Assembly (NCBI GenBank): GCA_002389175.1
Contig: DGNZ01000096.1
Span: 1 to 9,912, forward strand
Direction of reading: 5' to 3'
From: Rhodospirillaceae bacterium UBA4479
GTDB lineage: Bacteria; Pseudomonadota; Alphaproteobacteria; Rhodospirillales; Casp-alpha2
Length of the DNA stretch: 9,912 nucleotides
Positions 1 to 6,548 of this stretch are shown one piece after another. Below the pieces are notes generated by a model. That model was not told the DNA's origin, did not search any database, and saw only the letters and a program-made list of their open reading frames with translations. How positions within the stretch are numbered: the stretch's first letter is position 1; each line of letters starts with the position of its first letter. The position numbers were made by a program, and so were the translations under genes.

Positions 1-1108
1 GCTCTTCATCACCGCGCGCAAACTGTTTGGCGCGAACCTTCCCAAGGACAACCGGATTAACAGCCTCCAAGTGAGATGGATTGGCGGTCAACGATAAATG
101 AACCGAATGGCCGTCAAATGACCGATCAGCCGACGTGCCCAAATGGTATTTCACATCACCCGACCCCAGCACATCATCGGGCGTCGAGCTGGCACCCTGA
201 AATTCCGAGAACATAGCAACGTAAGATTTCGCCATAATACTGGTGAGCACATTCAGCCGGCCGCGGTGCGGCATGCCGAGAATGATTTCTTTAATGCCAA
301 GCTGACTGCCCCGTTTCAAAACTTGTTCGATCCCGGGAATAAGGGACTCGCCACCATCCAAACCAAACCGTTTGGTGCCAGGGTACTTAACATTAAGAAA
401 CGCTTCGAAGCCCTCGGCTTCAACCAACCGGTCATAGATCGCTTCTTTGCCCTTCACGGTGAAATGGGTTTGGTTGCGCATACTTTCCATGCGCTGCTGA
501 ATCCATGCCCGTTCCGCTTGATCAGAAATGTGCATGTATTCGACACCAATCGAACTGCAATAGGTTTCGCGAAGGATTTTCAGAATTTCGCGTGCCGTTG
601 CTGTTTCAAGACCAAGCACATTATTGATAAAGATCGGCCGATCCATATCTTCTTCGCCAAAGCCATAGGTCATCGGATCAAGCTCTGGATGATGATCGCG
701 GCCTTCCAATCCCAGCGGATCGAAATCCGCAATGAGATGCCCCCGAACCCGGTACACACGGATCATCATCAGGGCATTAATCGTGTCCAACGTGGCGCGA
801 CGGGATTCCCCGTTTTGCGGTTGCCCGGATGCTTGCTGGCTTTGTCCGTGCCCATTACGCGGTGCGAGGGTTTCTGGATACAAATCCACATCCGCGCCAT
901 TGCCGCCGCCGATAATCTTGCCTTTGGACGGCGCCCAACTGGCACCGCGCAATTCATCAAGCACCTCTTTTGAGTCATCATCGAGATCGGCAAAAACAGT
1001 CGCACAACTGGGATCAACAGAACCAGGCTGCGTGAGATACCGCGCGTAAAGCTCTGCGATATAGGTCGCATTCGCGCCGGTTAAAATGGTGTCGAGGGTT
1101 GATGCCAT
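1..1108 (-). CDS. sucA: 2-oxoglutarate dehydrogenase E1 component, N-terminal 369 codons (partial, runs off the left edge)
   Basis: This is the thiamine-diphosphate-dependent E1 subunit of the cytoplasmic 2-oxoglutarate dehydrogenase complex. It decarboxylates 2-oxoglutarate and passes the succinyl group to the E2 lipoyl domain. Reading the minus strand from 1108 gives an unbroken frame to the edge. The start MASTLDTILTGANATYIAELY matches the E1 N-terminal helix. A Gly/Gln-rich linker spans about residues 62-103. Family blocks follow: RVRGHLIADFDPLGL (121-134), YMHISD (191-196), KRFGLDGGESLIP (246-258), GMPHRGRLNVL (278-288, His281), GDVKYHLG (317-324) and HLSLTANPSHLEAVNPVV (337-354). The full protein is usually about 930-980 residues, so more than half lies outside. 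It follows sucD by 69 bp, as expected in an alphaproteobacterial mdh-suc operon. The ATG has no clear ribosome binding site. An in-frame GTG at 1147, with no stop between, would add 13 residues, but the ATG fits the family N-terminus better. Confidence 0.97.
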   Translation of the reverse strand, partial: MASTLDTILTGANATYIAELYARYLTQPGSVDPSCATVFADLDDDSKEVLDELRGASWAPSKGKIIGGGNGADVDLYPETLAPRNGHGQSQQASGQPQNGESRRATLDTINALMMIRVYRVRGHLIADFDPLGLEGRDHHPELDPMTYGFGEEDMDRPIFINNVLGLETATAREILKILRETYCSSIGVEYMHISDQAERAWIQQRMESMRNQTHFTVKGKEAIYDRLVEAEGFEAFLNVKYPGTKRFGLDGGESLIPGIEQVLKRGSQLGIKEIILGMPHRGRLNVLTSIMAKSYVAMFSEFQGASSTPDDVLGSGDVKYHLGTSADRSFDGHSVHLSLTANPSHLEAVNPVVLGKVRAKQFARGDEE

Positions 1109-1177
1109 GATTATATCGGATGTGGGATCTTTTAAGCCCCAATCCACTCCCAGGTAGTAGTCTTAAAGCCTTAATTC

Positions 1178-2053
1178 TTAGCCTTTAAAGACTTTCTGCA
1201 TTGTGCTGCCAAGTGTTGCAGGAGAATCCGCAACATGAATACCGGCAGCATTCAAGGCTTCGATCTTATCTTCAGCGGTGCCCTTACCGCCAGAGATAAT
1301 CGCACCGGCATGGCCCATACGCCGACCTGGGGGGGCTGTGAGCCCCGCAATAAAGCCAACAACGGGCTTTTTGGTCTTGGAATCTTTAATAAATTGAGCG
1401 GCTTCTTCTTCAGCCGTACCGCCGATTTCACCAATCATAATAATGGCTTCGGTCTCTTTATCGGCCACAAAAAGCTCAAGACAATCGATAAAACTGGTCC
1501 CATTGACGGGGTCGCCGCCGATACCAATACAGGTCGTCTGGCCTAACCCCACCGCCGTCGTTTGCCCGACGGCCTCATAAGTCAGGGTGCCCGAACGCGA
1601 CACAATACCTACCTTACCGCGCTGATGAATATGCCCCGGCATAATACCAATTTTGCACTGACCCGGTGTGATCACTCCTGGGCAGTTAGGACCGATCAAT
1701 CGTGAGCTTGAATTTTCAAGCGCACGCTTCACTTTGACCATATCAAGGACAGGAATACCCTCGGTAATACAAACAACCAAAGGGATTTCCGCGTCGAGCG
1801 CTTCAAGGATCGCATCAGCAGCGAACGGCGGTGGTACGTAAATCACGGATGCATTCGCGCCCGTTTTGTTGACTGCATCAGCAACCGTATCAAACACGGG
1901 AAGATCAAGATGCTTGGTCCCGCCTTTACCCGGCGTCACACCGCCAACCATTTTTGTGCCATACGCAATGGCTTGTTCAGAGTGGAAAGTCCCCTGCGCA
2001 CCGGTGAAGCCCTGGCAGATGACCTTTGTGTTTTTATCAACGAGTACGGACAT
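1178..2053 (-). CDS. sucD: Succinyl-CoA synthetase (ADP/GDP-forming) subunit alpha
   Basis: The alpha subunit of succinate-CoA ligase binds CoA and carries the phosphohistidine used in the reversible conversion of succinyl-CoA to succinate with nucleotide phosphorylation (TCA cycle, cytoplasm). The 291 residues match the usual length (about 290). The N-terminal CoA-binding Rossmann domain has GFTGAQGTFH at 15-24, PPPFAADAI at 74-82 and GPNCPGVI at 121-128. The ligase domain has SRSGTLTYE at 152-160 and GGDPVNGT at 179-186. The phosphohistidine is His248 in GRRMGHAGAI (243-252). The ATG at 2053 shares its A with the sucC TGA (TGATG) and is preceded by a strong AAGGAGG seven bases upstream, inside the sucC 3' end. 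This arrangement suggests translational coupling, which would keep the two subunits equimolar. The gene is intact. Confidence 0.98.
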   Translation of the reverse strand: MSVLVDKNTKVICQGFTGAQGTFHSEQAIAYGTKMVGGVTPGKGGTKHLDLPVFDTVADAVNKTGANASVIYVPPPFAADAILEALDAEIPLVVCITEGIPVLDMVKVKRALENSSSRLIGPNCPGVITPGQCKIGIMPGHIHQRGKVGIVSRSGTLTYEAVGQTTAVGLGQTTCIGIGGDPVNGTSFIDCLELFVADKETEAIIMIGEIGGTAEEEAAQFIKDSKTKKPVVGFIAGLTAPPGRRMGHAGAIISGGKGTAEDKIEALNAAGIHVADSPATLGSTMQKVFKG

Positions 2054-3249
2054 CAGCTGGCCTCCTTCACGGCTTTGACAATTTTCTCGGCAGCGTCACT
2101 GAGATTGTCAGCCGACGTGATGGCCAAACCACTGTTTGCGAGAATTTCTTTACCTTGATCAACGTTGGTACCCTCTAGGCGAACGACCAACGGCACGGCA
2201 ATATTTACTTCTTTGGCTGCAGCGACGACGCCTTCGGCGATAATGTCACAGCGCATGATACCACCAAAGATATTGACCAGAATGCCTTCGACGTTGGGAT
2301 CACCCAAAATGATTTTAAAGGCTTCGGTCACGCGTTCTTTGGTTGCGCCGCCACCAACGTCCAAGAAGTTGGCAGGATCGCTACCATACAGTTTGATGAT
2401 GTCCATCGTTGCCATGGCCAAACCAGCACCGTTGACCATGCAACCAATTTTACCGTCGAGCTTAATGTAGTTGAGCTCGTGCTTGGCTGCTTCGAGTTCG
2501 GCTGGATCTTCTTCTGATTCGTCACGCATTTCTTCGACATCTGCATGGCGATACAGCGCGTTATCATCGAAGTTCACCTTGGCATCCAACGCAATCACGT
2601 CGCCAGCACCGGTTACGACCAGTGGGTTCACTTCAACCATCGAGCAATCAAGATCGTTGAATGCCTTATAAAGAGCCGCGATAAGCTTGGAGCACGATTT
2701 AACCTGCGCACCTTCGAGGCCAAGACCAAACGCCAATTGACGGGCATGGAATGGCATGATGCCCGTTGCGGGATCAATAAAAACTTTGATGATTTTCTCA
2801 GGCGTTGCTTCGGCAACTTCCTCTATTTCCATGCCACCTTCGGTCGATGCCATGATCACCAACTGAGAGCTATCACGGTCGAGCAACATACCGAGGTAAA
2901 GTTCGCGTGCGATGTCGCAGCCTTCTTCGATGTACAACCGATTGACCTGCTTACCAGCCGGCCCAGTCTGCTTGGTGATGAGGACCTTGCCCAACATCTC
3001 TTCGGTATTTTCGCGGACTTCATCGACTGATTTCGAAACGCGAACGCCGCCTTTACCGTCAGGCTTGCCTTCGAAACGCCCCGCACCGCGGCCACCCGCG
3101 TGAATTTGCGATTTAACAACACAGATGCCGCCGCCCAAATCTTCGGCGGCTTTTACAGCGTCATCGACGGTGAAAGCTACATGCCCCTTGGGCACAGCCA
3201 CACCGTATTTAGAGAGCAATTGCTTGCCCTGATACTCATGAATATTCAT
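2053..3249 (-). CDS. sucC: Succinyl-CoA synthetase (ADP-forming) subunit beta
   Basis: The beta subunit of succinate-CoA ligase binds the nucleotide through an ATP-grasp domain and contributes to succinate binding. It works as a complex with SucD, encoded directly downstream. The 398 residues are the normal family length. Visible landmarks are MNIHEYQGK at the N-terminus, KSQIHAGGRGAG (46-57) in the ATP-grasp fold, EVNPLV (206-211) and DAKVNFDDNALYRH (222-235) for metal and nucleotide binding, and the C-terminal ligase domain with GCMVNGAGLAMATMD (269-283), DVGGGAT (297-303), NIFGGIMRCD (326-335) and RLEGTN (357-362). The start is the ATG at 3249; CCGGGG about seven bases upstream is the likely, rather weak, ribosome binding site. 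That site falls inside a possible alternative RNA stem (listed separately). The gene overlaps sucD by one base and follows mdh by 66 bp. Confidence 0.98.
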   Translation of the reverse strand: MNIHEYQGKQLLSKYGVAVPKGHVAFTVDDAVKAAEDLGGGICVVKSQIHAGGRGAGRFEGKPDGKGGVRVSKSVDEVRENTEEMLGKVLITKQTGPAGKQVNRLYIEEGCDIARELYLGMLLDRDSSQLVIMASTEGGMEIEEVAEATPEKIIKVFIDPATGIMPFHARQLAFGLGLEGAQVKSCSKLIAALYKAFNDLDCSMVEVNPLVVTGAGDVIALDAKVNFDDNALYRHADVEEMRDESEEDPAELEAAKHELNYIKLDGKIGCMVNGAGLAMATMDIIKLYGSDPANFLDVGGGATKERVTEAFKIILGDPNVEGILVNIFGGIMRCDIIAEGVVAAAKEVNIAVPLVVRLEGTNVDQGKEILANSGLAITSADNLSDAAEKIVKAVKEAS

Positions 3250-3315
3250 CTATAATCCCCGGTTTATCCGCTCCCGGCGATAACCGGGAGCGATCATCTC
3301 TCTCGGTCTATATCG
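3250..3315 (-). promoter_or_regulatory. mdh-sucC intergenic region with two competing RNA stems before the sucC start
   Basis: Stem A is a perfect 9-bp inverted repeat: CGCTCCCGG at 3269-3277 and CCGGGAGCG at 3284-3292, with a 6-base loop. Stem B pairs the loop and part of one arm (GATAACCGGGA, 3279-3289) with TCCCCGGTTTATC at 3256-3268, allowing one or two single-base bulges. The two stems share 3279-3289, so they cannot form together. In the mRNA, stem B covers the CCGGGG that serves as the sucC ribosome binding site, while stem A leaves it free. There is no T-tract after either stem, so neither is a typical intrinsic terminator. The pairings are seen directly. A role in tuning sucC translation, mRNA processing or stability is inference. 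Confidence 0.5.
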
Positions 3316-4359
3316 TTACTTGGCAGCAGGCTTTTTCTTAGCAACTGACTTTTTCTTAGCAGCCGGTTTTTTCTTGGCGACAGGCTTGCTCTTAGCGGCC
3401 TTTGCGGCATCTGCTTTGACTTTTTTGACGACCGCAGCCAGTTCTTGAACGGCTTTGACCGATTTTTTGAACATCGTGCGTTCGGATGCGTCTAATTTGA
3501 TCTCAACGACCTCGACGCCCTTGGCACCGATAATACAAGGCACCCCAACATAGATACCCTTCACGCCGTATTCACCACGAAGGTACGCAGCACACGGCAA
3601 TACACGTCGTTTGTCTTTCAAATAGCTCTCGGCCATTGCGATCGCAGAAGAAGCCGGCGCATAAAATGCGGAACCCGTTTTCAACAACGATACGATCTCG
3701 CCACCGCCCATGCGGGTGCGCTGAACGATGTCATCCAATTGCTTTTGCGTGATCCATTTCATTTTGACCAGATCAGGCAGCGGAATACCGGCAACGGTTG
3801 AGTAGCGAACCGACGGCACCATGGTGTCGCCGTGACCACCCAAAACAAACGCGGTCACGTCTTCGACAGATACGTTCATTGCTTCGGCCAGGAAATATTG
3901 GAAGCGGGCGCTATCCAAAACACCTGCCATGCCGACAACTTTGTTATGCGGCAGACCGCTGGCATCACGAAGAACACCGACCATCACGTCGAGTGGGTTG
4001 GTAATGCAGATCACGAAAGCGTTGGGGGCATATTTTTTAATGCCCGCACCAACTTGTTCCATCACGCTGGTGTTAATACCGATCAGATCATCGCGGCTCA
4101 TGCCGGGTTTACGTGCAACACCTGCGGTAACGATAATGACGTCAGAACCCTTGATGCCGGAATAGCCCTTGGTTCCAACCATCTTGGAATCGAAGCCTTC
4201 GACCGGGGAGCTTTCAGCAATATCAAGCGCCTTACCTTGGGGGATACCGTCAGCGATATCAAAGAGCACAACATCACCTAGTTCTTTGAGTCCGATGAGA
4301 TGTGCGAGCGTGCCGCCGATGTTACCCGCGCCGATGAGCGCGATCTTGTTTCTTGCCAT
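3316..4359 (-). CDS. mdh: Malate dehydrogenase (LDH-like type) with a Lys/Ala-rich C-terminal extension
   Basis: This enzyme oxidises L-malate to oxaloacetate with NAD+ in the TCA cycle (cytoplasm). The N-terminal Rossmann fold has GAGNIGG at 10-16 and the NAD-selecting Asp34 at the end of strand 2. The active-site loop is ARKPGMSR (82-89), with Arg83 and Arg89 positioned for malate rather than lactate. Further catalytic residues are Asn121 (ITNPLD), Arg152 and His176 (GGHGDTMVP). Alphaproteobacterial MDH of this type is normally about 320 residues; this one has 347. From about residue 314 the chain becomes a basic Lys/Ala/Pro tail with hexapeptide repeats ending AKKKPAAK, resembling histone-H1-like tails rather than MDH. 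The start ATG has GAGGAA six bases upstream. The gene heads the mdh-sucC-sucD-sucA cluster. The catalytic assignment is secure; the tail's role is unknown. Confidence 0.98.
   Translation of the reverse strand: MARNKIALIGAGNIGGTLAHLIGLKELGDVVLFDIADGIPQGKALDIAESSPVEGFDSKMVGTKGYSGIKGSDVIIVTAGVARKPGMSRDDLIGINTSVMEQVGAGIKKYAPNAFVICITNPLDVMVGVLRDASGLPHNKVVGMAGVLDSARFQYFLAEAMNVSVEDVTAFVLGGHGDTMVPSVRYSTVAGIPLPDLVKMKWITQKQLDDIVQRTRMGGGEIVSLLKTGSAFYAPASSAIAMAESYLKDKRRVLPCAAYLRGEYGVKGIYVGVPCIIGAKGVEVVEIKLDASERTMFKKSVKAVQELAAVVKKVKADAAKAAKSKPVAKKKPAAKKKSVAKKKPAAK
3319..3390 (-). repeat. Four tandem 18-bp in-frame repeats encoding the basic tail of malate dehydrogenase
   Basis: Four imperfect 18-bp units lie head to tail at 3319-3336, 3337-3354, 3355-3372 and 3373-3390. 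Each starts CTTRGC or CTTGGC on the plus strand. They encode hexapeptides of the form (P/S)(A/V)AKKK, with AKS in place of AKK in the oldest-looking unit next to the enzyme body. The period is a multiple of three and the stop follows directly, so the tail probably arose by in-frame tandem duplication rather than a frameshift. Such a repeat may vary in copy number between strains. Confidence 0.8.
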
Positions 4360-4382
4360 GTCTAGTTCCTCGTCGATTAACA

Positions 4383-4415
4383 GTTATATGCCCGCAGAAT
4401 GCGAGCGTGCGTCAA
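4383..4415 (-). promoter_or_regulatory. Candidate promoter for the mdh-suc operon
   Basis: On the minus strand, TTGACG (4410-4415) is a good -35 match. It is followed by the A/T-rich CATATAAC (4383-4390), in which CATATA or GCATAT would serve as a -10 at 18-19 bases spacing. Initiation would leave a short leader to the mdh start at 4359. The -10 is poor and the spacing slightly long, so this is a tentative call; the real promoter could lie further upstream, near the inverted repeat. Confidence 0.3.
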
Positions 4416-4446
4416 AAAGTCGTACTCTGAATCAAGAATGAGGGCA

Positions 4447-4519
4447 AGGATCAGAAGAGTTTCTGGACTGATTGGTCCTCTATAATTCATGCACTCTTGG
4501 TTGGTGTATTTCTGATCCT
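4447..4519. repeat. Perfect 10-bp inverted repeat upstream of mdh
   Basis: AGGATCAGAA at 4447-4456 is the exact reverse complement of TTCTGATCCT at 4510-4519, with a 53-base spacer. It lies upstream of the candidate mdh promoter. It may be a pair of regulator half-sites, or a long-loop stem at the end of the hydrolase transcript. No T-run follows. The match is certain; the function is unknown. Confidence 0.5.
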
Positions 4520-4627
4520 AACAAAATGACGTTCACTCTGACTACGATAAGAAACCATGTGGCAATCATCAGATCCTGTCCATGCGTACAAACCCTATGA
4601 TGGAGACCTGGGTATTCATTTCAATTT

Positions 4628-5368
4628 CTACAGCTCGATCACTTTGCCGTCGAATGCTGTTTCTTCGGGGATATCATCCTGGTGCGGGATCATCTCTCGG
4701 CTGAAATGCGTCAGCACCGTCCGCTTGGCATTCAATTCATGTTTATGTTCTTGAAGATCAGGATAGCTCATATGATGGGGCACTGATCTTCCATAAAAAT
4801 AACACTCGCACACAAATAAATCGGCATCGCGAGCAAGATCTGGCATGTGCGGTGTCCATTCACTGTCGCCCGTGTAAGACACAACTTTACCGCCAACCTT
4901 TACACGAACACTGGTCGGGTTGGTCGTTCCCGTATGCATGGCGGGATAAAGTATCACAGACACAGGTCCAATCTCTGCCGTCTGCATCACCGGCATTTCG
5001 ACGTAGGTCAGATCAAACTTTGGCGACATAACATGCATGCCCGGGAACAACGCTTCACAAACATCGCCCAAATGGGCCTCTGTTCCTGTCGGTCCTGCGA
5101 TTGTCAGCGGCTTCGTGCGTTTGGCACCCAACATGCCATCCATCAACAAAAACGGAATGCCACCACAGTGATCGCCATGCAGATGGGTTAAGACGACAGT
5201 ATCGATCGTCGCGTGATCAATCCCAAGCTGGTTGAGTGCGATCAGGCTAGACGCACCGAAATCTATGGCGACCCGCTGCTCAGGTGCGTCGATTAAGATA
5301 CACGTATTGAAACGCCCGCCCGCACCAAAGGCATCCCCCGATCCGGCAAAAGTTACCGTAACGGCCAT
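4628..5368 (-). CDS. MBL-fold metallo-hydrolase, RNase Z-like short form
   Basis: This is a metallo-beta-lactamase-fold hydrolase expected to bind two zinc ions. The substrate is not known. The signature THLHGDH (61-67) gives His62, His64, Asp66 and His67. Later ligands fit His145 (AMHTG), the bridging Asp168 (YTGDSE) and His221 (LTHFS), the same spacing order as in ribonuclease Z. At 246 residues it is shorter than RNase Z (about 300-310), and I see no insertion resembling its tRNA-binding exosite arm, so tRNA 3' processing is unlikely. Other members of this branch include arylsulfatase-like and phosphodiesterase-like proteins. There is no signal peptide, so it is probably cytoplasmic. AGGAGA eight bases upstream supports the ATG. 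It lies 38 bp after zapE on the same strand and is probably co-transcribed. Confidence 0.9.
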   Translation of the reverse strand: MAVTVTFAGSGDAFGAGGRFNTCILIDAPEQRVAIDFGASSLIALNQLGIDHATIDTVVLTHLHGDHCGGIPFLLMDGMLGAKRTKPLTIAGPTGTEAHLGDVCEALFPGMHVMSPKFDLTYVEMPVMQTAEIGPVSVILYPAMHTGTTNPTSVRVKVGGKVVSYTGDSEWTPHMPDLARDADLFVCECYFYGRSVPHHMSYPDLQEHKHELNAKRTVLTHFSREMIPHQDDIPEETAFDGKVIEL

Positions 5369-5406
5369 GACATCAATCTCCTGTGGAAGGCCTTGTTCAT
5401 GGTGGC

Positions 5407-6534
5407 TTAACCCTGATGCGGTAATGCCATATAATCGGCAGCCTGCATTTCCATCAGACGCGATACCGTGCGCTCAAATTCAAACGCACCATCACCCTCG
5501 GTATACAATTCGGTCGGCGGGACGGCCGCTGAACACACCAGATTCACTTTGGCTTCGTACAACGCATCGATCAGCGTCACAAAGCGCTTGGCTTCGTTTC
5601 TGTTGTGCGGACCTAATTTTGGAATATCGCGGATCATCATTGTGTGAAACCGTGCTGCAATTTCCAGATAATCCCCAGGCCCCAATGGTTGGGCACAAAG
5701 TTCATCAAATGAGACCAGGGCGACGCCTTCGGCGGCTTTGGATATCGCAACGCTGCGGCCATTCACATCAACGATGACTTCACGACCCTCGTGGCCGACG
5801 GTCAGTGCATCAAAATCCACAACCAGTTTGGCCGTCGCAGCATCGCCAGATGGCGTGATGTAGGCTTCCATGCCTTTGAGACGTTCGAGACGATAATCGC
5901 GCGCGGATTCCAATTCCAAGACATTCATTTTGTCCAACAACACATCGATGAAGGGCAAAAAGCGTTCACGCTGCAGACCATCCTTGTACAAATCCTTGGG
6001 ATGACGATTGGACGTCGCAACCACCACCACGCCCAGATCAAACAGATGCCTAAACAAACGGTCTAAAATCATCGCATCCGCGATATCGGTGACATGAAAT
6101 TCATCAAAGCAAATCAACCATGCCCGCTCGGAAATAATCCGCGCCAATGCTTCGACGCCGTCTTTATTGTCGGCAACCTTGCCCGCCTTTTGGGCTTCGC
6201 GGAATGTATGAAGGCGCTTGTGGACTTCTTGCATAAACGCATGAAAATGGACGCGCTGCTTTTGCTCGATCGCCGATTGTTCATAGAACAAATCCATGAT
6301 CATCGACTTACCGCGCCCGACACCCCCCCAAATATAAAGGCCCATGGGCGGCTGGCGTTTTTGCGCCCCAAAGCCCAAGCGCGCGGCCCATCCCTGCTTA
6401 CCCATTTGCGCTGAATACGCATCCAGGATGTCGCCCAATTTTTCGAGCGCGCCGATGGCGGTCGCCTGCACCGGATCAGCGGTGATCAACCCTTCTGCGA
6501 TCAGTTCTTCGTATTTTATTCGAGGGGAGGCCAT
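5407..6534 (-). CDS. zapE: AFG1/ZapE family P-loop ATPase, cell division protein ZapE
   Basis: ZapE is an AFG1-like AAA-type ATPase. In E. coli it associates with the FtsZ ring and affects it in an ATP-dependent way; the mitochondrial homologue AFG1/LACE1 is linked to turnover of respiratory-chain proteins. The 375 residues match the bacterial family length. Walker A is GGVGRGKS at 70-77 and Walker B is LICFDEF at 140-146. VTD follows, then the sensor motif ATSNRHP (173-179), RFLPFID (191-197) and the conserved C-terminal NRNEAKRF (311-318). There are no membrane segments. The ATG at 6534 has no strong ribosome binding site; it lies only 14 bp after the oxidoreductase stop, so translation may depend on coupling. 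zapE near mdh-suc is common in alphaproteobacteria, although here a hydrolase gene intervenes. Which of the known roles it has in this organism cannot be told from sequence. Confidence 0.95.
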   Translation of the reverse strand: MASPRIKYEELIAEGLITADPVQATAIGALEKLGDILDAYSAQMGKQGWAARLGFGAQKRQPPMGLYIWGGVGRGKSMIMDLFYEQSAIEQKQRVHFHAFMQEVHKRLHTFREAQKAGKVADNKDGVEALARIISERAWLICFDEFHVTDIADAMILDRLFRHLFDLGVVVVATSNRHPKDLYKDGLQRERFLPFIDVLLDKMNVLELESARDYRLERLKGMEAYITPSGDAATAKLVVDFDALTVGHEGREVIVDVNGRSVAISKAAEGVALVSFDELCAQPLGPGDYLEIAARFHTMMIRDIPKLGPHNRNEAKRFVTLIDALYEAKVNLVCSAAVPPTELYTEGDGAFEFERTVSRLMEMQAADYMALPHQG

Positions 6535-6548
6535 TATTGATCCGACGC

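Larger units (their letters stand above)
4360..4627. other. 268-bp non-coding region between the hydrolase gene and mdh
   Basis: No convincing gene is seen here on either strand. The region should hold the end of the upstream operon and the leader of the mdh-suc operon. It contains a perfect 10-bp inverted repeat and a possible promoter, both listed separately. Near the hydrolase stop I find no hairpin followed by a T-run, so no intrinsic terminator can be named; read-through into mdh is possible. Confidence 0.6.

Noticed and set aside
143..973. Long plus-strand open frame of 276 codons opposite sucA
   Set aside because: It is antisense to the highly conserved E1 coding frame, has no recognisable domain and is rich in His/Asn/Phe as expected from a complementary frame.
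3269..3292. Intrinsic terminator between mdh and sucC
   Set aside because: The 9-bp stem is not followed by a T-run in the direction of transcription, and a terminator here would cut the TCA operon.
3316..3420. Frameshift as the source of the malate dehydrogenase tail
   Set aside because: The tail is made of in-frame 18-bp repeats and continues smoothly from the conserved C-terminal helix, so a frameshift is not needed to explain it.
4628..5368. Annotation as ribonuclease Z (rnz)
   Set aside because: The zinc-ligand pattern fits but the protein is too short and lacks the exosite arm needed for tRNA binding.
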